From an uncultured Draconibacterium sp. (GTDB taxonomy: Bacteria > Bacteroidota > Bacteroidia > Bacteroidales > Prolixibacteraceae), in contig NZ_OY771649.1 in the NCBI RefSeq assembly GCF_963674925.1, forward strand, positions 930,001 to 994,000: a stretch of 64,000 bases of DNA, written 5' to 3'. A program made the translations under genes and the position numbers. Below the pieces are notes generated by a model. The model saw only the letters and a list, made by a program, of their open reading frames with translations. It had not been told where the DNA came from and searched no databases. Positions 36,061-45,740 of the stretch are shown here, piece after piece. Position 1 is the stretch's first letter. Each line of letters opens with the position of its first letter.

Positions 36061-39000
36061 ATGAGAACAATACAAATTTTGTTATCTCTTTTTATCATTA
36101 TTGGTTCTTTTCAGCAAGTCGGTGCGCAGGAAACAGCTTATTTCGATGATGTGAGAAAGGATATCGACATCGCAAAAGAACTCTACAACAAAGGAAAATA
36201 CATTTCGACTTACCGGCAATTCGAGAAAATTCAGAAACGTGTTGAGCCCAAATCGGAACTGTATTCTGAAGCTGAATATTTTAAGGCGGTTTCGGCACTT
36301 CACTCCGGTTACCGCTCGGGCGACAAACTGATCCGTACTTTTGTTGAAACCTATCCTGATAGTCCGTATATGAATAGTGCGCAATTTAACCTGGGTAAAA
36401 ACCAGTTTGAAAAACGGCAATATTCGCTGGCCATTCGCACCTTTGCAAAAGTTGACCGTAAGGACCTGTCGGAAAACGAACGCATTGAATTACAATATCA
36501 GAATGGATTTGCCAACCTCGAGGAAGGAAACACCGATGTGGCCTTCCGTGAGTTTACGGCCATCCGAAACACCAATAATTTATACAGCAAACCAGCCACC
36601 TACTACTGTGCGCACATTTTGTATTTAAGAGAGGATTATGACGCTGCAATTGAAGCTTTTAGGGCGCTAAACAACGATCCGACTTATTCGCCGGTAATTC
36701 CGCTGTATGTCAGCCATATTTACTACAAACAAAAGAAATACAACGAGGTAGTAAACTACACCACAACAATTATCGATGATGTTCAGGAAGAGCACCAAAC
36801 AGAACTAGCGAAAATTGTAGGTGATTCGTATTTTCATTTAGGGCAGTATGAAAATGCCATTCCTTACCTGGAGAGATATTTTAAAACCTCGGGGACAAAA
36901 ACACGCGAAGAAAATTACATCCTTGGATTTTGTTACTACCACACCAATAAATTCACAGAAGCAGCCGAATTGTTACAAAAAGCAGCTACCGGAGAAGATG
37001 AAATGACACAAAACGCCTACTATCATCTGGCCGATTGTTTTATCAAACTCGATGAAAAGGAAAAGGCAAAAACGGCCTACAATGCAGCATCTGAATTTGA
37101 CTTCAACCCGGATATTAAAGAAGATGCGCTGTTCAGTTATGCCAAACTAACCTACGAGCTTTCGTACTCACCATTCAACGAAACCATAAAAGCTTTCGAC
37201 CGCTACATTGCAGAATATCCAAACTCGCCAAAAAATGCTGAAGCTTATGAAATTCTGGGCGAAGTTTACATGGTAACCAAAAACTACAAAGACGCTATTG
37301 AGTCGATTGAGAAAATACAAAACAAAACGCCTCATATTTTAGAAGCGTATCAGCGTGTAACATTTTACCGCGGGCTGGAGCTTTTCAATAACCTGATGTA
37401 CAACGAGGCGATCGAGAATTTCGACCTGTCACTGGCCAACGGAAACTACAGCAAAGAGATAAAAGCAAGAGCACTTTACTGGAAATCGGAAGCCCTGTAC
37501 CGAGTGGGCGATTACAACAATTCTATTGCATCATATAACCAGTTCGCACGAAGTTCGTCATCGGCAAACGACGCTGAAGTTTTGAGTGCCGACTACAACA
37601 TGGGCTATGCTTATCTGAAAACTGATAATAAGGAAGCGGCGCAACAACATTTCCGCCAGTACGTGGAAAAAATGCAGGGCAAAAGAACACCAAAAATTGC
37701 CGACGCCTACAACCGCATTGGCGATTATTATTTCCTGAACACAAACTATGCACAGGCCATCGACAATTACGAACATGCATACAACCTAAAAATGCTGGAA
37801 GCCGATTATGCCCTGTTGCAAATTGCATTTTGCCAGGGACTTCAGCGTAAGCAGCAAGACAAGATCAACAACCTGAACCTGTTGTTACGCGAATTTCCGG
37901 AGTCGGATTATTACGATGACGCTTTATATGAACTGGGGCGCGCGAACGAACGACTGGGCAATAATTTCGAGGCCGTTCGCCAGTACCAGGAGATTGTTGA
38001 GAATCATCCGAACAGCAACTATTACCGAAATGCGCTGTTGCAACTCGGTTTGGTAAATTACAACAATGGCGACTTTAACAAAGCCCTGCGCCAGTACAAA
38101 GAGGTGGCCGAAAACTATAAAGGCACACCCGAAGCAAATTCAGCTTTGCAAGGCATAAAAAACTGCTACGTAGAACTTAACAATGTGGATGCTTATTTTG
38201 CTTACGTTCGTCAATTGGGAGGCAATGTCAGTGTTAGTGCATCTGAACAGGATCAGTTAACCTACTCGGCTGCAGAACGTGTTTATATGGCAGGCAATGA
38301 AGATGCCGATGTTCAGCTGCAACAGTACCTGAATCAATATCCAAATGGCGCTTACGCAACCAATGCGCATTTTTATCTGGCAGAAATGAAATACAAAGAA
38401 GGCAACTATGGGGAAGCCAATTCGCACTACTCGTTTGTTGCTAACCAAGCCGATAATATTTTTACCGAACAGGCGCTTGCACGTGCTTCGGAGCTGACCT
38501 ACAACTCGGGCGACTACGATACTGCGCTTGATCTGTTTAACCGCCTGGAAGAAAAATCAACAGGCAAATGGAATTCGCTTCGTGCAAATACCGGTCAAAT
38601 GCGCTGCCAGCTTATCAATCAAAATTATCAGGCAGTAATTGCGGCTGCCGAAAAAGTAAATAAATCGGATGTAGCCAACGAGGCACTGAAAAAGGAAACG
38701 GATTATGCCATTGGAAAATCGAATTACGAACTGGGCAATTTAAGTTCGGCAATTAGTCCGTTACGCGATGTGGCAAAAGATACCAAACTGGAACAGGGTG
38801 CTGAAGCCAAATATCTGCTGGCAGAAATTTATTACCGCGACAATAACAGAGCAAAAGCCGAGGAAGAAATTGTTGACTTCATCGACAAAGGAACACCATA
38901 CACTTACTGGCTGGGTAAAGCATTTTTGTTGCTGGCCAGCATTTACGAAGATGGTGGCGACCAGTTTCAGGCCAAACATACGTTGAAAAGTCTTGCTGAA

Positions 39001-39132
39001 AACTACAACGACGACAACGACGGAATAAAAGCCGAAGCACAACAACGTCTTGATGTTATTCTGGCAAAAGAAGCGCAACAGCAGCAAAACGCGGTGGACA
39101 GCTCGTTCCAAATGGAAATTAAACAAAACTAA
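36061..39132 (+). CDS. Large exported tetratricopeptide-repeat protein
   Basis: A 1023-residue protein with signal peptide (MRTIQILLSLFIIIGSFQQVGAQ) and TPR/Sel1-like helical repeats over nearly the whole length; examples are YEILGEVYMVTKNYKDAIES, YYDDALYELGRANERLGNN and NALLQLGLVNYNNGDFNKAL. It probably sits in the periplasm or at the outer membrane as a scaffold. It is followed after 2 bases by an outer-membrane barrel gene. This TPR/barrel pair is conserved in Bacteroidota (recollection), but no function is established. Confidence 0.9.
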   Translation: MRTIQILLSLFIIIGSFQQVGAQETAYFDDVRKDIDIAKELYNKGKYISTYRQFEKIQKRVEPKSELYSEAEYFKAVSALHSGYRSGDKLIRTFVETYPDSPYMNSAQFNLGKNQFEKRQYSLAIRTFAKVDRKDLSENERIELQYQNGFANLEEGNTDVAFREFTAIRNTNNLYSKPATYYCAHILYLREDYDAAIEAFRALNNDPTYSPVIPLYVSHIYYKQKKYNEVVNYTTTIIDDVQEEHQTELAKIVGDSYFHLGQYENAIPYLERYFKTSGTKTREENYILGFCYYHTNKFTEAAELLQKAATGEDEMTQNAYYHLADCFIKLDEKEKAKTAYNAASEFDFNPDIKEDALFSYAKLTYELSYSPFNETIKAFDRYIAEYPNSPKNAEAYEILGEVYMVTKNYKDAIESIEKIQNKTPHILEAYQRVTFYRGLELFNNLMYNEAIENFDLSLANGNYSKEIKARALYWKSEALYRVGDYNNSIASYNQFARSSSSANDAEVLSADYNMGYAYLKTDNKEAAQQHFRQYVEKMQGKRTPKIADAYNRIGDYYFLNTNYAQAIDNYEHAYNLKMLEADYALLQIAFCQGLQRKQQDKINNLNLLLREFPESDYYDDALYELGRANERLGNNFEAVRQYQEIVENHPNSNYYRNALLQLGLVNYNNGDFNKALRQYKEVAENYKGTPEANSALQGIKNCYVELNNVDAYFAYVRQLGGNVSVSASEQDQLTYSAAERVYMAGNEDADVQLQQYLNQYPNGAYATNAHFYLAEMKYKEGNYGEANSHYSFVANQADNIFTEQALARASELTYNSGDYDTALDLFNRLEEKSTGKWNSLRANTGQMRCQLINQNYQAVIAAAEKVNKSDVANEALKKETDYAIGKSNYELGNLSSAISPLRDVAKDTKLEQGAEAKYLLAEIYYRDNNRAKAEEEIVDFIDKGTPYTYWLGKAFLLLASIYEDGGDQFQAKHTLKSLAENYNDDNDGIKAEAQQRLDVILAKEAQQQQNAVDSSFQMEIKQN

Positions 39133-39134
39133 AA

Positions 39135-40913
39135 ATGCACAACATGTTCAAAACAGCTCGATATATTTTCACACTACTATTACTTGGCACTGCCGTTTTT
39201 GCACAGGCGCAACAAGACACCACGCTTACGAAGGAGGTTGAGGTTACAAAAGCCTACAAACCCACACTCTCGGACGCCAACAAACTAAACAGCATGCCAA
39301 CTATTGATGAAACAGAACACCAGAAACCGACATTCAATTACAACATCAACAGTAAGCCTGTTTTTAGCACATTTTCGGTGAATCCGTTAAAAGCTGCCAT
39401 TGTTGAAACATCAAAAGATCAAGACAACGGTTACGGTTTGGTACGCGCCGGATTGGGAACAACCTTCCGTCCGTATGGCGAGGTTTTCTTTAATAATCAG
39501 AATTCAAGAAATTCGTTGTTTGGAATTCATGCCATGCACCTTTCGTCGTTTGACGATATTGAACTGGATGGCGGCAATAAAGTGGATGCACCGTTTATGA
39601 AAAACGAGGTTGACCTGTTTGTAAAACACCTGGTTCAGGACAATGTACTTTCGGTGAACCTGGATTTTAAACACGATGCATTTAACTACTACGGTTATCC
39701 TTTAACTGCCGTTCCTGATCCTTTGCTTGAAGACGGCCAAACCATTAATTATTTCGACACCAAACAGTCGTTTGCAAAAGGCGGCATTAACATCGGGCTT
39801 AAAAACCCGACTGCCGAATACGATGATGCAACTATTGGTTTTGATTTTACTTACCATTATTTTGGAACAAAAACCGACCAGCGCGAGCATTACGCCAATT
39901 TTGTACTTGATGTGCAACAACCAATGGTAACCGGCGTTGGGCTGCTCGAAGGTGGCGTGTTATACACACAGGCCAGTGATATTTTTCTTCAGGCCGACTC
40001 AACTTTAGGCAAACGTTCACAAATTATTATACACGCAAAACCGGCCTGGTTTGTTGGCGACGAAACTGCAAATATTACACTCGGCGTAAACACCTGGTTT
40101 ATTATGGTTTCGGATGAAGATACGGAAGCGAAAATCTCACCAAATATCCGCGCGAATTGGAAACCCGTTCCGGAGTTGATAAGTCTGTATGCAGGAATTG
40201 ACGGAGACTACGTTAGCAATCATTACTCAAAAATTGCCTACGAAAATCCATTTGTAGATCCTGAGCACGATGTTATGAATTCGTTCCAAAAGTTTCGTTT
40301 TTATGGTGGTTTTGATGGCAAATTCTCGAAAAAGACGAATTTTAAAATTTCGGCAGAATATGCTATGATCGACAACCAACCATTTTATTACCTGAGCGAA
40401 GCTTTGTATTTCGATCCGGCATACAATCCTGCCCCATCGATTGTGAACAATACTTTTAAGGTGCTATACGACAATATCGACCGCTTAAAATTAAATGCAG
40501 AAGTATTTCATGCTTCGTCAGATAAAGTTGATTTAACAGCCTCGGTTAACTACTACAGCTATAAACTCGACGAGCAGGATGAAGCATGGAACCTTCCGAC
40601 GTGGGATGCCAATTTGAATATTGGGTACAAAGTAAACGAACAACTCAGCTTGTCGGCCGATATCTTTTTAATGGGAGAAAGAAAAGCACTAATAATTGAA
40701 ATTCCCGGCTTTCTATCAAGTCAATCAGCTACTTACAAGTCTAATAACCTTGAAACTGCATTCGACCTTAACCTAAAAGGCAACTACCAGATCACCAACA
40801 AGTTTTCGGTATTTGCGCAACTTAACAACTTTGGCTTTCAAAAATATCAACGCTGGTTCGGATACCCGGTGCAAAGCTTTAATATGCTGGCCGGTATAAG
40901 CTATTCGTTCTAA
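39135..40913 (+). CDS. Outer-membrane beta-barrel protein, partner of the TPR protein
   Basis: A 592-residue exported protein (signal peptide ending AVFAQAQQ). A short N-terminal region carries DTTLTKEVEVTKAYKPTLSDA, a conserved-looking box that recalls the start of TonB-dependent receptors, but no plug domain is seen. The rest alternates polar and hydrophobic residues in many strands and ends MLAGISYSF, with the terminal Phe typical of BAM substrates. ATG at 39135 or 39144. It forms an operon with the TPR gene and is closed by a strong terminator. Confidence 0.85.
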   Translation: MHNMFKTARYIFTLLLLGTAVFAQAQQDTTLTKEVEVTKAYKPTLSDANKLNSMPTIDETEHQKPTFNYNINSKPVFSTFSVNPLKAAIVETSKDQDNGYGLVRAGLGTTFRPYGEVFFNNQNSRNSLFGIHAMHLSSFDDIELDGGNKVDAPFMKNEVDLFVKHLVQDNVLSVNLDFKHDAFNYYGYPLTAVPDPLLEDGQTINYFDTKQSFAKGGINIGLKNPTAEYDDATIGFDFTYHYFGTKTDQREHYANFVLDVQQPMVTGVGLLEGGVLYTQASDIFLQADSTLGKRSQIIIHAKPAWFVGDETANITLGVNTWFIMVSDEDTEAKISPNIRANWKPVPELISLYAGIDGDYVSNHYSKIAYENPFVDPEHDVMNSFQKFRFYGGFDGKFSKKTNFKISAEYAMIDNQPFYYLSEALYFDPAYNPAPSIVNNTFKVLYDNIDRLKLNAEVFHASSDKVDLTASVNYYSYKLDEQDEAWNLPTWDANLNIGYKVNEQLSLSADIFLMGERKALIIEIPGFLSSQSATYKSNNLETAFDLNLKGNYQITNKFSVFAQLNNFGFQKYQRWFGYPVQSFNMLAGISYSF

Positions 40914-40933
40914 ACAATACAAACAACTTTATT

Positions 40934-40967
40934 CGAAAAAAGGGAGGCAAAAGTCTCCCTTTTTTCG
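40934..40967 (+). terminator. Terminator of the TPR/barrel operon
   Basis: Perfect 13-bp stem CGAAAAAAGGGAG / CTCCCTTTTTTCG with an 8-base loop; the T run is part of the stem. Confidence 0.85.
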
Positions 40968-41259
40968 TGGAAAAACCATAGTACAAAATACCCTATTTAT
41001 AGCTTGATTTTATCCGAAATAAAAACCGGCTGCTTCACGCTCATTTTGAGGTTAATAATTTGTTGAAAAATAAGGTCTTTTAACACATTAAAAACAGCAC
41101 ATTTCTGCCTATTTTTTATATATTTGTGACGTGATTATCAGATCATTTTTAGAACAAGATAAGAGCTTGAAAATCAACTAGTTTTCTTCGAAAAGTTTTA
41201 AAGAATTTTTTGCGGGGGAAACTATTTTATTTTAGAGGATTTAATTTTAACAAACAGAG
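40968..41259. other. gyrB leader and promoter region
   Basis: A TATATTTG -7 box at 41119-41126 is followed by a leader of about 130 bases with no obvious riboswitch or attenuator. No gene seen. Confidence 0.5.
41119..41126 (+). promoter_or_regulatory. -7 promoter box of gyrB
   Basis: TATATTTG matches TAnnTTTG exactly; no clear -33 TTG at the usual spacing. Confidence 0.55.
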
Positions 41260-43230
41260 ATGAGCGAAATTGAAAAAAATGAAGTCCAAAGCAATGGCAA
41301 CGGAAACTACGGAGCAGATAGTATCCAGGTGCTTGAAGGTTTGGAAGCAGTAAGAAAAAGGCCGTCGATGTACATTGGCGACACCAACGAAAAAGGGTTA
41401 CACCATTTGGTATACGAAGTGGTTGATAACTCGATCGATGAAGCATTGGCCGGTTACTGTAACAACATTGAAGTTATTATTCATGAAAATAATTCCATCA
41501 CTGTAAAAGATGATGGGCGCGGTATTCCCACCGAAAGACATACAAAAGAAAATAAATCGGCGCTGGAAGTTGTTATGACTGTTTTACACGCCGGTGGTAA
41601 ATTCGATAAAGATTCGTACAAAGTTTCAGGAGGTTTGCACGGTGTAGGTGTATCGTGTGTGAACGCACTTTCTACCCACCTGAAAGCAGAAGTGCACCGC
41701 GACGGAAAAATTTATGTACAGGAATACGCTATTGGGAAACCACAGGGCGATGTTCAGGTTATTGGTACAACCGACAAAACGGGTACTCAAGTTACATTCC
41801 AGCCTGATGCCAGTATCTTCCTTTCCACCGTATATAAATATGAAATTCTGGCGGCCCGTTTACGCGAGCTGGCTTTCCTCAACGCAGGAATCAAATTAAG
41901 AATTATCGATGAGCGTGTGACGGAAGAAGATGGTTCGTTCAAATCGGAAGATTATTTTTCGGAAGAAGGATTAAAAGAGTTTGTTGAATACCTTGATGGT
42001 ACTCGTGAAAAACTAATTGACGATGTGGTTCACATTACCACCGAGAAAAATGGTATTCCGGTAGAAATCGCTTTGCAATACAACACTTCTTTTTCTGAGA
42101 ATATTCACTCCTACGTGAATAACATTAACACCATTGAAGGAGGAACGCATTTAACCGGTTTCCGCAGAGGTTTAACCAGAACCTTAAAAAACTATGCTGA
42201 CCAAAGCGGAATGCTCCAAAAACTGAAATTTGACATCAGTGGAGACGATTTCCGTGAAGGATTGACCGGTATTATTTCGGTTAAGGTTCAGGAACCACAG
42301 TTTGAAGGTCAGACGAAAACCAAATTAGGTAACTCTGAAGTTAGTTTATCAGTTGACCAGGCAACCAGCGAAGCCTTACAAAACTACCTGGAAGAAAATC
42401 CAAAAGCAGCCAAACAGATTGTCAGCAAAGTAATTCTTGCAGCTCAGGCTCGTCATGCGGCGCGTAAAGCACGTGAGATGGTGCAACGTAAAAACGCACT
42501 TTCGGGTGGAGGTTTGCCAGGAAAACTAAGCGACTGTTCGGAAAAAGATCCTGCTCAATGTGAGGTATTCCTTGTCGAGGGAGACTCGGCAGGTGGTACG
42601 GCAAAACAAGGCCGCGACCGCAGAACACAAGCTATTCTGCCATTGCGTGGTAAGATTTTGAACGTGGAAAAAGCCATGCAACACAAAATCTTCGAAAACG
42701 AGGAGATCAAAAATATATTTACAGCATTGGGTGTAACCATTGGTACTGATGAAGATTCCAAAGCACTCAATATGGAAAAATTAAGGTATCACAAGATTGT
42801 GATTATGACCGATGCCGACGTTGACGGTAGTCACATCGCAACACTGATCATGACTTTCTTTTTCCGTTATATGAACGACCTGATTAAAAAAGGTCACCTT
42901 TATATCGCAGCTCCTCCACTTTACCTCATAAAAAAAGGAAAGAAAGAAGCCTATGCATGGAATGAGAAACAACGCATGCAGTTGATTGAAGAGTGGGCCG
43001 ACGGTAACGAAAGTGGTGTACACACCCAGCGTTACAAAGGTTTGGGAGAGATGAATGCCGAGCAACTTTGGTCAACTACCATGAATCCTGAGCAACGTAC
43101 GCTGCAACAGGTAACCATTGAAAATGCTGCTGAAGCTGACCACATTTTCTCCATGCTTATGGGCGACGATGTACCGCCGCGACGTAAGTTTATCGAAGAC
43201 CATGCTACCTACGCAAATATCGACGCGTAA
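41260..43230 (+). CDS. gyrB: DNA gyrase subunit B
   Basis: A 656-residue type IIA topoisomerase subunit, which with GyrA introduces negative supercoils. GHKL ATPase domain: RKRPSMYIGDT, HHLVYEVVDNSIDEALAG, VKDDGRGIPTE, GGLHGVGVSCVNALS. Transducer and Toprim domain: VFLVEGDSAGGTAKQGRD and MTDADVDGSHIATL. C-terminal QRYKGLGEMNAEQLW. Length is typical of Bacteroidota GyrB. ParE is excluded by the closer fit to gyrase motifs, though distinction by eye is not absolute. Confidence 0.95.
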   Translation: MSEIEKNEVQSNGNGNYGADSIQVLEGLEAVRKRPSMYIGDTNEKGLHHLVYEVVDNSIDEALAGYCNNIEVIIHENNSITVKDDGRGIPTERHTKENKSALEVVMTVLHAGGKFDKDSYKVSGGLHGVGVSCVNALSTHLKAEVHRDGKIYVQEYAIGKPQGDVQVIGTTDKTGTQVTFQPDASIFLSTVYKYEILAARLRELAFLNAGIKLRIIDERVTEEDGSFKSEDYFSEEGLKEFVEYLDGTREKLIDDVVHITTEKNGIPVEIALQYNTSFSENIHSYVNNINTIEGGTHLTGFRRGLTRTLKNYADQSGMLQKLKFDISGDDFREGLTGIISVKVQEPQFEGQTKTKLGNSEVSLSVDQATSEALQNYLEENPKAAKQIVSKVILAAQARHAARKAREMVQRKNALSGGGLPGKLSDCSEKDPAQCEVFLVEGDSAGGTAKQGRDRRTQAILPLRGKILNVEKAMQHKIFENEEIKNIFTALGVTIGTDEDSKALNMEKLRYHKIVIMTDADVDGSHIATLIMTFFFRYMNDLIKKGHLYIAAPPLYLIKKGKKEAYAWNEKQRMQLIEEWADGNESGVHTQRYKGLGEMNAEQLWSTTMNPEQRTLQQVTIENAAEADHIFSMLMGDDVPPRRKFIEDHATYANIDA

Positions 43231-43300
43231 AAAAGATTTGAGATTTTAGTAATAAGTAGTGAGAAAACTACTTTTATACTAAATTTCATTCAGGATATAT

Positions 43301-43327
43301 AGAAAACCGGGTAATTCCCGGTTTTCT
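43301..43327 (+). terminator. Terminator of gyrB
   Basis: Perfect 11-bp stem AGAAAACCGGG / CCCGGTTTTCT with a 5-base loop. Confidence 0.8.
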
Positions 43328-43368
43328 CTTCTCACAACTAATTACTCACTACTCATATCTGAAATTAA

Positions 43369-43950
43369 ATGAACATCTGTGTTTTCTGCTCATCAAGCAA
43401 TGCCATAAACGAAAAATACTTCGAGGCCGCACTACAACTGGGCGAGCTAATTGGTAAAGGCGGCCATGGTCTGATAAATGGTGGTGCCAATGTTGGACTT
43501 ATGGAGGCGGCTACCATCGCTGCCAGCAAAGCAGGCGCAAAAACAGTGGGTATTATTCCCGAACGGATGATCGGCCGGTCGCTGGCCTCCAATAACTCGC
43601 ACGAAGTAATAATTACCACCGATATGATGGAACGGAAAGCTCAAATGCGCAACATGTCGGATGCTTTTATTGCATTGCCCGGTGGTTTTGGTACGCTCGA
43701 AGAAATACTGGAGGTTATTACACTTCGTCAACTCTCCTATCACCACAAACCCATTGTATTTGTAAACACAAATAATTTTTTCGACTACCTCTTTAAACAA
43801 TTTGAGGTTTCATATGTCGAACTATTTGCAAAAGATATTTACCGACAACTATATTTTGTGGCGGAAACGCCGGAAGAAGCGATGAAATACATCGAAAATT
43901 ACGAGGAAGTAGAACTTGATTCCAAATGGTTTAAGGTTCCTGAAAAATAA
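43369..43950 (+). CDS. LOG-family (TIGR00730) Rossmann-fold protein
   Basis: A 193-residue protein with PGGFGTLEEILEVIT, the catalytic PGGxGTxxE motif of LOG/cytokinin riboside 5'-monophosphate phosphoribohydrolases. It opens with MNICVFCSSSNA and has GGANVGLMEAATIAA and ERKAQMRNMSDAFIAL. Family members release the base from nucleoside monophosphates. The role in bacteria is mostly nucleotide turnover. Confidence 0.93.
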   Translation: MNICVFCSSSNAINEKYFEAALQLGELIGKGGHGLINGGANVGLMEAATIAASKAGAKTVGIIPERMIGRSLASNNSHEVIITTDMMERKAQMRNMSDAFIALPGGFGTLEEILEVITLRQLSYHHKPIVFVNTNNFFDYLFKQFEVSYVELFAKDIYRQLYFVAETPEEAMKYIENYEEVELDSKWFKVPEK

Positions 43951-44132
43951 TTTGTTGTATGTGTAATTATTAATACGATAAATTGTCGTATTATTTGCAC
44001 GTTCTGTCAAGCCATACTGACATACTTTCAGTAGACACCGTTTTTATTTTCACTTTTTAACACTAAAAGCATGTGCGTGTTAAATTATGCAAAATAGCGG
44101 CAATCACTGGCAGACAAGCAAAACAGTGGCAA

Positions 44133-44140
44133 TAAATTTG
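44133..44140 (+). promoter_or_regulatory. -7 promoter box of the HtrA gene
   Basis: TAAATTTG matches TAnnTTTG; 48 bases before the ATG at 44189. Confidence 0.55.
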
Positions 44141-44188
44141 CGTTCTTAATTCCCTGAGAAAACAAGAACGTTTTAAAAATTTTAAGTT

Positions 44189-45628
44189 ATGAAAAGAGTA
44201 GGAAGAATTTCGCTGACATTTTTACTTGTTATAGCAGGTGCATTTGTAGGAGTTTGGGCTTACAGCACTTTTTTCGACAAGCCACAAGTTGTAACAGTGA
44301 AAGAAGAGCAAGCAGCACGATTTGTTGATTACCCCGCAAACAGTGAACAACAGTTACCCGATTTAACTTTTGCCGCCGAAAAATCAATTCATTCGGTAGT
44401 GCATATTGCCACAAAATCAGTTCGAACCGGGCAATGGTCGAGCGGTAATCCGTTTTTAGATGAGTTTTTTGGACTACAAAGACAACAGCCACAAGTGAGA
44501 CAAGGATTTGGATCCGGTGTAATTATGTCGGAAGACGGATACATAATTACCAATAACCACGTTATTGAAGATGCACAGGATATAAAAGTGATCTTGAATG
44601 ATAAACGTGAATTTGACGCACGTTTGGTTGGAACCGATCCATCAACCGATATCGCCCTTTTAAAAGTTGACGCTGAAGATTTGCCTTATTTAACTTATGG
44701 TAATTCTGATAATCTGAAACTTGGCGAATGGGTATTGGCTGTAGGTAATCCGTTTAACCTTACATCTACAGTAACTGCAGGTATTATTAGCTCGCAGGGA
44801 CGAAACCTGGGAATTAACCAGGACCAGTATCGTATCGAGTCGTTTATTCAAACCGATGCAGCAGTAAACCCCGGAAACAGCGGAGGTGCATTGGTCAATC
44901 AACAAGGTAACCTGATTGGAATAAACACCGCAATTGCATCACAAACAGGTTCGTATACCGGATATTCTTTTGCCGTGCCAGTTTCAATTGTAAAAAAAGT
45001 AGTTGAAGACCTAAAAGAGTTTGGAGAGGTTCAACGGGCATTGCTAGGCGTAAATATTGGCGATGTTAATGCAGAAATTGCTGAAGAACTGAACCTTGAT
45101 AAGGTGGAAGGTGTTTATATAGGTGGAGTCGTTGAGAACGGAGCTGCCAACGAAGCCGGCATAAAAGAGGAGGATGTAATCATCAGCGTTGATGGAGTTA
45201 AAGTAAAAACAGCAGCCGAGCTACAGGAAAAAGTTAGTCAGTACCGTCCGGGCGACAATGTTGACATTGTTGTAATTAGAGACAATGAAAAGAAACAATT
45301 TACGGTTACCTTGCGTAACAAACATGGCGACACCGAAATAGTACGCGATAATATAACCGTGCTGGGTGCCGAGTTTGAAGCAGTAAGTAACAGTGTTAAA
45401 GAGGATTTGGGAATCAATAATGGCATCATGATTACCAATCTAAGTAAAGGAAAACTAAAAGATGCCGGTCTCGAAAAAGGGTTTATTATTACTTCGGTAA
45501 ACAAAAAACCAATTTACGAGGTATCAGATTTTAAGAGAGAAGTTGGAAATGCGAGAGGAGGAATTCTGGTTGAAGGTGTTTATCCGAATGGAGAATCAGC
45601 ATACTATGTTTTTGGCGTTGAACGTTAA
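44189..45628 (+). CDS. Periplasmic HtrA/Deg serine protease
   Basis: A 479-residue Do-type protease/chaperone. The N-terminal hydrophobic segment (residues 8-25) is a signal or membrane anchor. The trypsin-like domain has the full triad H124 (ITNNHVIED), D154 (STDIALLKV) and S231 (NPGNSGGALV). Two PDZ domains follow, near residues 280-375 and 390-475 (GVYIGGVVENGAANEAGIKE and NGIMITNLSKGKLKDAGLE). It degrades or refolds damaged envelope proteins. It lies directly upstream of rpoD. Confidence 0.95.
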   Translation: MKRVGRISLTFLLVIAGAFVGVWAYSTFFDKPQVVTVKEEQAARFVDYPANSEQQLPDLTFAAEKSIHSVVHIATKSVRTGQWSSGNPFLDEFFGLQRQQPQVRQGFGSGVIMSEDGYIITNNHVIEDAQDIKVILNDKREFDARLVGTDPSTDIALLKVDAEDLPYLTYGNSDNLKLGEWVLAVGNPFNLTSTVTAGIISSQGRNLGINQDQYRIESFIQTDAAVNPGNSGGALVNQQGNLIGINTAIASQTGSYTGYSFAVPVSIVKKVVEDLKEFGEVQRALLGVNIGDVNAEIAEELNLDKVEGVYIGGVVENGAANEAGIKEEDVIISVDGVKVKTAAELQEKVSQYRPGDNVDIVVIRDNEKKQFTVTLRNKHGDTEIVRDNITVLGAEFEAVSNSVKEDLGINNGIMITNLSKGKLKDAGLEKGFIITSVNKKPIYEVSDFKREVGNARGGILVEGVYPNGESAYYVFGVER

Positions 45629-45687
45629 CATTCAAAGAACAAAACCTTTAACTTTGTATTAATTACAAAATACGATGAGCTTTCTCC

Positions 45688-45718
45688 TTGACCATTAGAT
45701 ATTAATGTTCTATATTTG
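45688..45718 (+). promoter_or_regulatory. Promoter of rpoD
   Basis: TTG at 45688-45690, 20 bases, then TATATTTG at 45711-45718: the full Bacteroidota housekeeping promoter. The ATG follows 23 bases later. Confidence 0.75.
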
Positions 45719-45740
45719 CACGATTTTTTAAGGATTATAT

